Notes under the pieces: generated by a model
Seen by the model: only the letters and a program-made list of their open reading frames with translations
Told to the model about the DNA's origin: nothing
Databases searched by the model: none
Assembly (NCBI GenBank): GCA_010279815.1
Contig: QEOQ01000348.1
Coordinates: forward strand, 446,308 to 468,974
Length of the DNA: 22,667 bases
From: Brachionus plicatilis
Lineage: Eukaryota > Rotifera > Eurotatoria > Ploima > Brachionidae
Direction of reading: 5' to 3'
Position numbers and translations under genes: made by a program
Shown here: positions 16,664 through 22,667 of the stretch, in pieces
Layout of the letters: each line of letters begins with the position of its first letter
How positions within the stretch are numbered: position 1 is the first letter of the stretch

Positions 16664-17734
16664 TAAAAATTAATAAAATTAAATACATCAAAGTGCTCAA
16701 TTGAGTTTCAAAAATAAAAAGTGACAGATAAGTTTGATTCTAATTTGATATATTCATTTACTTATTTAAAAAATATATGAGCCTCATAGGCAAGTTGAAA
16801 AAAAAAAAAAAATCTGATTTACAAATTACATTAAAATATATAAAAAAATACTTTTATTTAGACATTTAATGGCTCGGTTATTATTTCTTTTAAAAATTTT
16901 ATTCAAAGTGTGAAACTTAAATTTGATTCTGATTTTTTGTTAGATAACAAGTCAAATCTTTCATTAGTTATTTTTAGAAAATTTTTCTAAAAAAGCTTTG
17001 TTCTTTAATTGAGGCCATTTCAGCTCTTAGACTCAAGTACAAAATTAACTCGGAAGATTGAAGTTTATAATCAAATTTAATGATCATGCTCAAAAATTTT
17101 TATACGAAAAAGAATTTTGAATATTTTTTAATTTGGATTTATTTATTTTATTACTCATAAATCATTAATCACTAAAACAAAATTAAAATTCAAAAAGCAA
17201 ATTTTATTTGTATTAATTTAATTAATTAAAACAAAATTTAATTAATTAGATTTTACAAAATTAAGATTTTTAAACCTTGATGAAAAAAAAATATGATTCA
17301 AAATATGCTACACTAAATAAAAAATATAAAAGTTGATTTTAGAAAACAAATGGAATATTAATGATCAAATACAATATTTAAAGTGTATATTTTTATTATC
17401 TTTATAATGAAATAAATAATAAAAAAAAAATTAAAATAACAACAATAATATTAAATGATCTTTTCAAAGGTATTGTAAAATTAAGTACAAAATAGATGAA
17501 CAAAATGATAATAAATTTAAGAATTTTTAAAATTTTTTAAATAAGTTATGCTTTTAAAAAATAAAGTATGACTTACAAAGTTGCATAAAAACACAATTTT
17601 TCAATTTTATCATTTTATGTATTTAACAAAAAAATTTTGTGCGGAAACATTAATTTAATTAAAATTAATGGTGTAGATGATCAACTCAATGCAGTAACAT
17701 CTGTGTCAGATCGAAGCTGTTGCTTAAAATAAGT
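16664..17734. other. AT-rich non-coding region
   Basis: Mostly A/T runs. Two GC-richer patches stand out: ~16985-17065 (open on the minus strand, no good donor) and ~17665-17730 (open on the plus strand, GVDDQLNAVTSVSDRSCC). No splice structure could be built from either. Confidence 0.35.
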
Positions 17735-18034
17735 GGTATTGTGAATTTCAAATACAAATTCAACAAAAATTCTTCATTTTTTAATTAATAAATGAAGAAT
17801 TTATTTAAAGTTAGAAAAAAATATTAGAAAAAATTCTGCGATACAGTGCAACATACTTTGTTGCACCTTTTTTGCCTAAAATAATTTTTCTAATGTAAAA
17901 AAAAACAAAAAATAAAAAGTAAATAAGATTTGAATTGATTATTGATTTGATTTATTATAAAAAATAAAATAAAAATTTAATTTTAGATTAGGGTGCAACA
18001 AAGAATGTTGCACTATGTTGCAGTTCACAATACC
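17735..18034. mobile_element. Foldback element with GGTATTGTGAA ends and GTGCAACA arms
   Basis: Outer ends GGTATTGTGAA (17735-17745) and TTCACAATACC (18024-18034) are inverted copies. Inner arms of 33 bp (17836-17868 and 17991-18023) contain AGTGCAACAT and TTGTTGCACC and pair with a few mismatches. On the right the outer and inner arms adjoin; on the left a ~90-bp block separates them. That block contains its own palindrome (AATTCTTCATT at 17769-17779, AATGAAGAATT at 17791-17801), as if a second small hairpin had inserted. No clear target duplication. Confidence 0.65.
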
Positions 18035-18674
18035 TAAAAAAGTTCTAAAAAAGGAGATAAGTGCCTCCCCATTATCGGTTTGGATAGAAAGGACTAATTA
18101 TTGTTGTAAGTGATTCAACTTCTTTAATTTTTTGTGCACGAGGAAGTGGTAACAAATAAAATTGAGAAGCAACTCACAACAAAAAACTTTTTGTGTCTTT
18201 TATTTTATAAATTTATAAAAAATTAATCAATTATATCAATATTTTTTCACACTTTTATGATTAATACTTATATTTCTCATAATTCTGAATAAATTGTGCT
18301 CCTAAACTGCTTAATTTAAAAACTCTCCTAATCAATATGCATAAATCTTTATTTTGCCAAAAAATTGGGGAAAAAAGGGTCCAGCTCACTAAAATGGCAG
18401 ATCGTGGGTCTGCTAAAAAGTAGAGTCACATTAAGCGGTCAGAAAACCTCTTCTAAGCTTAAAAGATAAACAATAAAGATATAAGTGGTGTAAAAAGAGA
18501 CTTAATTTGACATTTAATGATTGTTCATATTTTCAGTGACGAGTCCAATTTTGAGCTCTTTAATCATAAATCAAAAGTAATAGTAAAAAGGTTTAAAAAT
18601 GAGAAGTAACATCCAAAGTTCTGTGTACCAAAATTACAAAATGCTGAAGGTTCAGCCGGTATCTGGGAATGTAT
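18035..18674. other. Unassigned region upstream of the RT fragment
   Basis: Less AT-rich than its surroundings from about 18350. It may be the decayed upstream part of the retrotransposon beginning at 18675, but the frames are too broken to show homology. Confidence 0.3.
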
Positions 18675-19256
18675 GAGTTTTCTTATGATGAAATAAAAAA
18701 GGCTCTAGATGAATTACCCTCTTCTAGCTAATCTGGCTTAATTGGTATTCATTCCAAAATATTAAAAAGTCTTCCAAACCTTGTTTGTCTCATTACTTCA
18801 TTTAATTTATAATGATTGCTTACGATTAAAAAGTATCCCAGATGTCTGGAAATTAGTAACTGTTAATCCTTTACTCAAAAACAAAGGAAATAAATCAGAC
18901 ATAAATAACTATAGGGCTAACTTTTGGCTTGTCAAATTTCAAACTATTTTGAGTCTAATAGAATTTTTTTCAATGGGCAGCATGGTTACATGCCTGGTTA
19001 TACTCAGGAATATCTTAGTGAGTTAAACCAGGCCAAAGAAAAGAAGTTCACAACCTTATCACTTTTTATTGGTTTTAGAAAAGCTTTTGATGTGATTAAT
19101 TCTAATCTTCTTCTTTTAAAATTGTTTCATCATGGGTTCGACAATAATTCATTAGGTTTATATGATTTTAAAAAACTTTACTTTAGCGAATTAAACTATT
19201 TTTATATTTATTATATTTTTATGTACAACATCGCAAAGCCTGGCGTAATTTTTTGA
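18675..19256 (+). pseudogene. Broken non-LTR retrotransposon reverse transcriptase
   Basis: Fragments of a LINE-type RT domain appear in order across different frames: SYDEIKKALDELPSSS (then stop TAA 18729-18731), IHSKILKSLPN, a frame change near 18780, YNDCLRLKSIPDVWK, VNPLLKNKGNKSDINNYRA, then a further frame change and loss of the usual next ~15-30 residues, then NYFESNRIFFNGQHGYMPGY and FRKAFDVINSNLLLLKL. RT motif A, normally F-x-D-F-x-K-A-F-D, reads FIGFRKAFD: the first catalytic Asp is Gly. The remaining catalytic motifs (FADD box and beyond) are absent because the sequence jumps to the 3' end after about 19165. Clearly inactive; jockey/CR1-like by pattern only. Confidence 0.8.
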
Positions 19257-19343
19257 ATAAATTAAATTAAATTAAATTAAATTAAATTAAATTAAATTAA
19301 ATTAAATTAAATTAAATTAAATTAAATTAAATTAAATTAAATA
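19257..19343 (+). repeat. (ATTAA)n microsatellite, ~16 units
   Basis: Pure pentanucleotide array directly after the retrotransposon 3' end; best read as the element's expanded tail. It is the most regular simple repeat in the window and probably length-variable. Confidence 0.95.
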
Positions 19344-19344
19344 A

Positions 19345-20415
19345 TTTATTTGCCGTATTTAAACAGAAAAATAATTATCACTGATGTTATTTTCATGCAT
19401 AAAAAAACTGATGTTAGGAACAATTTAATTTATTGATATTTTATTTGATAAACGAAACTAAATAAATGTGTAGAAAATTTTTGCAAAAATTAAAAAATAC
19501 AAACAAAAAATATATTTTAAAACAAAAATAATTATTATTTATTTTCTTTTATTTTTGATTCAGCAAGTCTAGCGCGTTTTCGTTTTGCTACCGACTTACT
19601 GGTCGTTCTTACTCACTGATTTCGACTCGAACCCTTCATAGTTCAGGTTTAAAATCTTTCAATCTTTTGCTTATCTAAGTCATTGATAAACAATTCTGGC
19701 TAGGATCTTTTTGACCATTTTTCCACAATCTGTAGCGTCTCTTTCAAACACTGTCTTAGAGGCAATCTTTTTCTTAATTTGCTATTTTTGAATTCCTTAA
19801 TTTATTTAATTTATTTGAATTTAATTAACCTCCTTCAGGAGAAGTAAAAATAAAAATAAGATAAATTATACATGTATAAAAAAATATTACAATTGTAAGA
19901 AAATTAAGAGGAAAATAGTTTATTTTGAACTTAGTGGACCTCAAGTTATGAAATTCATTTAGGTCTTATTAATTCATTTAAAAATATACGATAATCTTTA
20001 AATCTTATGTTTTCTAGACACATTTAGAGTCAGAAATGCCGTCACTGATGAAAAAATGCACCTTTAACTCCTTTTTATACTTACTTAAATTACTTAAAAG
20101 TTAAAGAAAATCTACATTAAAATGGCTAATCAAAAGTTGAATATCTGTTTCAAAATAATGCTTCTATGTTTTGAATCTAGCGCATTGATCTTTCTTGGTT
20201 TGTCCAGAAGGTATCCTTCGAATCAGCCATTTTTGTCATTAGTGCACCATTGCTTTATAAAATAGCTTAAAAAGTGAAATTTAAATTTAAAGGCTAAAAG
20301 ATAAATGAAGATCAATATTTTAATATTTGAAAATTGGTTTTATTTGAATCAATAGTTTTTTGATTTTATTTTCAAGTATAATTGTTTCAATTAAGTTTAT
20401 TTGTTTCTGATAACA
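19345..20415. other. Non-coding region with GC-richer remnants
   Basis: 19555-19760 is clearly less AT-rich than its flanks. On the minus strand it reads as short open pieces broken by stops (IASKTVFERDATDCGKMVKK; KSVAKRKRARLAESK), which looks like decayed coding DNA, probably from a transposon. 19800-19845 (minus) has AATAAATTAAATAAATTAAG, similar to the retrotransposon tails. A second patch at 20160-20260 has short open frames on both strands. No intact gene. Confidence 0.35.
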
Positions 20416-20424
20416 AAAAATGAA

Positions 20425-20719
20425 GGCAAAATGTTATTTATTGTACATTTTTAGATTTTTTACATTTTTTCATTTTTGAGAGAAGAAAAAAAATCTCAAA
20501 ATCAAAAAATCTAAAAAAAATTTCATTCAAGAAAAGTAAAAATAAATTCGCAATTACTTAAAAAGGAGTTTTAGAAAAATTTAAATGCAAAAACCAAGGA
20601 TAATTTTTTGAAAATCCCTCTTAATTAATTGATTTTTTTAGATTTTTTGATTTTGAGATTTTTTTTTCTTCTCTAAAAAATGTAAAAATGTAAAAATGTA
20701 CAATAAATAACATTTTGCC
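20425..20719. mobile_element. MITE-like foldback with 9-bp target duplication
   Basis: 295 bp. Left end GGCAAAATGTTATTTATTGT, right end its exact complement; arms of ~90 bp pair with small indels around ACATTTTT repeats and share AGAGAAGAAAAAAAA and TCTCAAAATCAAAAAATCTA. The loop is ~110 bp and has no ORF. An exact 9-bp duplication AAAAATGAA flanks it (20416-20424, 20720-20728). The ends are unrelated to the GGGTCT family. A 9-bp duplication is typical of Mutator-like and some Merlin-like elements, but no superfamily is assigned. Confidence 0.85.
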
Positions 20720-20728
20720 AAAAATGAA

Positions 20729-21117
20729 TATGTTTTAAATATAATTGACACTATTTATTAGTTTTCTAACTGATAATTAAAAATAATCCAAACTTCAGTA
20801 TTGTTTTTTTAAATAATAATTTTTTAAATTTTTTTACATTATACTCGATTTAAAAAAAGATATTTTTTTTTTTATTTCATTGAACGCCAGAAAGATTTAG
20901 TTAGTTCTATCAGCATCTTTCTGTAAACATCATTTCCTATATTTTCTATGCATATTTTAATTGAATCGCTAATTCCATTTGATTTAATATTTTTTGAGTA
21001 AAAAAAAAAAAAATTTTTTGTTACGATTTTATTTTTTTTTTTGAACGTAGATTTTAATAATTGCCAATTAAATTAAATAATAAAAAAAAATTAACACTAA
21101 AAAAAAAACAAGATTAA
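20729..21117. other. AT-rich non-coding region
   Basis: Long A/T runs with no coding signal. It lies beyond the probable end of the bZIP transcript. Confidence 0.4.
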
Positions 21118-21714
21118 CATTTAAAAGGTAAAAAGAAGAAAAATTTGGAAACAAAAAGAGAGAGATCAGTAGGATGTATGTAAAGTTGGCTAGATTGTGG
21201 CGCGGCTAGGTCACCCAATCGAACAATAACAAATAAAAAATACTGAATTTATTGGAACTTGGAAAAAATTGCAGACAAGATATGACAACAATTAATTGAC
21301 AAAAGAAAAGAATTGAATAGACAAAGTTGATGTAAGCGAGTGGGTTAGAGCGTCCAATAAAACATAGATCAAGTACCAACAAATCACCAGAATAGGATAA
21401 GAGAACAGAAAATTAGCCAAAAGAGAACATAAGAAGAAGAGATCGTAAGAAATTATGTACACATGTGAGAAAATGGGCTAGAGAGTTGGTTCGAGAGAGT
21501 TGTTCATTGGCCAACGTCTCATTTTAATTGTCACCGAAAAAAAATCCCCAACAAAAAACAAAAAAAAAGTCTCCTCTCATTTTTGGTCTATAGAATAATA
21601 AAAACATTTAGAAATAAACAAAAAAAAAGAAAAAGACAAAAATTAACTAATTTTGATTGCAATTCTATTTGATGTGAGTGTGAGTGAATGATGAGCTTAA
21701 AAATAGTGAATAAT
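21118..21714 (-). other. Probable 3' UTR of the bZIP gene
   Basis: From the stop at 21715 down to about 21120 the sequence is GC-richer than the adjacent intergenic DNA and strongly strand-biased (purine-rich on plus, so pyrimidine-rich in the transcript), with no open frame. In transcript sense there is a Pumilio-type site TGTACATA (21454-21461) and AATAAA at 21248-21253; other A/T-rich signals lie near 21030. The transcript end is therefore uncertain. Confidence 0.55.
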
Positions 21715-22665
21715 CTATCTATTGTAGAGCATAAAGTGCAATTTGGACAATTCGGCCTTGAGTATGGTGACCTGGGCCTTGAGCTTAAGATTTTCTTGTT
21801 CGAGAAATGAGGCGCGCACAGCAATTTCGTCTTCTTTCATTCTTCTTAGGTCACGTGATCGCTTGGCAGCCTCGTTGTTCTTTCGCCTGCGATCCCAGTA
21901 GGCGTCGTCCTTTTTGTCATCAGGCACAGGCTTGATCTTCTTGACGCGCTCGGCGGCCGCGTCCCGGTCAGTCCGGCGCTTGCGCGTGCTAGCGATCAGA
22001 CTAGCGACCGAGTTGGCGGGGGCAGGCAGCCCGGCGGACGACATGAGCGCAGCAGCAGCAGCAGCATTGGCAGCGTTTGAATCTGAAATATGGAGTAGAG
22101 AATTTAAGTCATTGGTGAGCGGTCCGCCGGACCCAGCAGCAGCGGCGGCACTTGTTAACAAGGAGCTGTTGGGCGCGTAGCCTAGACCGGCGGCCAAAAG
22201 CGAGTCCATACCTGGGTTGGAAGCGGCCGTGTAGCCGTTGTTGGACTCGTTGAAGACAGTGGAGGGGCTGATGGAGCGCGACTGGTCCTGGGAGCTGGAG
22301 GAGCGGGTGGGCGAGCCGAGGGAGTCGGCGCGGTGGCGGCCCGGCGTCTCCTCCTCGTCGAAGTCGGCGCGCTCCTCGTCCAGCTGGTCGTCGTAGTCGT
22401 GCAGGTCGTACTCTTCCTCGTCGTCGATCTCCGACTTGACCTTGTCGCTCTTGGCGCCGTCCGAGTTGTCGTCGCACTTGGCGCGCTTGTGCGGCTGGGG
22501 CTTGCGCGACGAGCTCTTGGGCGAGCTGCCCGACTGGATCTGGTGCAGGAGGCTGGCGGCGAGCGACTCGTGGCCGCTCAGCTGCGACAGATCCTTGAAG
22601 TGGGAGGAGTGCAGGGCGGCGGCCAGCTGCGAGGCGTTCGGCTGGCTGGACAGGAGCGCCTGCAT
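21715..22665 (-). CDS. PAR-like bZIP transcription factor (HLF/TEF/Pdp1-type), probably 5'-partial
   Basis: 316 residues are open from an ATG two bases from the window edge; the true start may lie outside. Ser/Lys-rich N-terminal part; very acidic stretch ~78-107 ([20 protein letters not shown]); poly-Ala tracts ~170-175 and ~197-206. The bZIP follows at ~242-316: [20 protein letters not shown] leads to the basic region with N-x-x-A-A-x-x-S-R (N263, A266, A267, S270, R271), then a zipper with leucines at 288, 295, 302 and 309, ending 4 residues after L312/L313. The K-P-x-P-D-x-x-K-D-x-x-Y-W-x-R-R lead-in is the hallmark of the PAR/NFIL3 group, nuclear regulators binding TTAYGTAA-like sites in metabolic, circadian and developmental control. 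The intron-free exon is GC-rich, unlike every other gene here. PAR versus NFIL3/ces-2 subgroup is not settled. Confidence 0.88.
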   Translation of the reverse strand: MQALLSSQPNASQLAAALHSSHFKDLSQLSGHESLAASLLHQIQSGSSPKSSSRKPQPHKRAKCDDNSDGAKSDKVKSEIDDEEEYDLHDYDDQLDEERADFDEEETPGRHRADSLGSPTRSSSSQDQSRSISPSTVFNESNNGYTAASNPGMDSLLAAGLGYAPNSSLLTSAAAAAGSGGPLTNDLNSLLHISDSNAANAAAAAALMSSAGLPAPANSVASLIASTRKRRTDRDAAAERVKKIKPVPDDKKDDAYWDRRRKNNEAAKRSRDLRRMKEDEIAVRASFLEQENLKLKAQVTILKAELSKLHFMLYNR

Positions 22666-22667
22666 GG

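Larger units (their letters stand above)
18675..19343 (+). mobile_element. 5'-truncated, internally deleted non-LTR retrotransposon
   Basis: The RT remnant (18675 to ~19165) is joined to a 3' end reading ACATCGCAAAGCCTGGCGTA (19227-19246), then ATTTTTTGAATAAATTAAAT and a long ATTAA repeat. The same 3' terminus occurs on the minus strand at 8025-8091. The copy therefore keeps its 3' end and tail but has lost its 5' part and the C-terminal RT. Confidence 0.75.

Noticed and set aside
19257..19343. Satellite or CRISPR-like array
   Set aside because: Uninterrupted 5-bp units without spacers; it follows a retrotransposon 3' end, so it is a microsatellite tail.
21588..21824. 78-aa minus-strand frame overlapping the bZIP C-terminus
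   Set aside because: Different frame of the bZIP zipper exon and 3' UTR, no supporting pattern.
22070..22110. TTTCAG near 22087 as an acceptor splitting the bZIP exon
   Set aside because: No plausible donor lies shortly upstream, and the reading through it ([18 protein letters not shown]) is in frame and protein-like.
21914..22180. 88-aa Ala-rich plus-strand frame
   Set aside because: Antisense of the GC-rich bZIP exon, where GC-rich codons suppress stops on all frames; the minus-strand Arg/Gly-rich frame 22109-22477 is rejected for the same reason.

Overview
This is eukaryotic DNA from an invertebrate. It is extremely AT-rich, with long A/T runs, and its introns are mostly about 46-60 nt GT..AG introns inside otherwise open reading frames. 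A metazoan initiator tRNA, a class A GPCR, a PAR-type bZIP factor, decayed non-LTR retrotransposons and many small foldback transposons all fit a small, compact animal genome. A monogonont rotifer (Brachionus-like) is my best guess, but only an inference from composition and intron size.

Layout. 1-690: AT-rich, no gene seen. 691-1647 (+): two-exon orphan GPCR. 1887-1958 (-): tRNA-iMet(CAT) with a Pol III terminator. 2144-3133: three tiny secreted-protein genes, two on + and one on -. The minus-strand gene only appears once two introns of 46 and 50 nt are removed, and then reads as a signal peptide plus a six-cysteine EB-like module. 3134-4398: AT-rich repeats, including a 211-bp tandem duplication that preserves the empty site of a DNA-transposon insertion. 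4399-11271 (-): a long coiled-coil gene resolved here into 14 exons (at least 939 codons; its 5' end is lost in the assembly gap at 11402-11667). One 2.7-kb intron is inflated by four mobile-element remnants. 11760-12141 (-): a two-exon gene for a 109-aa protein I do not recognise. 12142-18674: mostly non-coding, with short GC-richer exon-like islands and two foldback elements. 18675-19343: a broken non-LTR reverse transcriptase fragment ending in an (ATTAA)n tail. 20425-20719: another foldback element with 9-bp target duplications. 21118-22665 (-): a PAR-like bZIP transcription factor with a GC-rich exon and a probable long 3' UTR.

The genes do not form a pathway or operon. The strongest unusual signals are: (1) the coiled-coil gene, whose 13 introns are all phase 0, with a 15-nt microexon and two introns that are in frame and stop-free; (2) a family of small DNA transposons with GGGTCT/AGACCC ends and subterminal palindromes, present three times; (3) a repeated non-LTR 3' terminus attached to three different microsatellite tails; (4) the hidden three-exon secreted cysteine-rich peptide gene in a cluster of small secreted proteins. 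I found no CRISPR array, operon or prokaryotic-type system.
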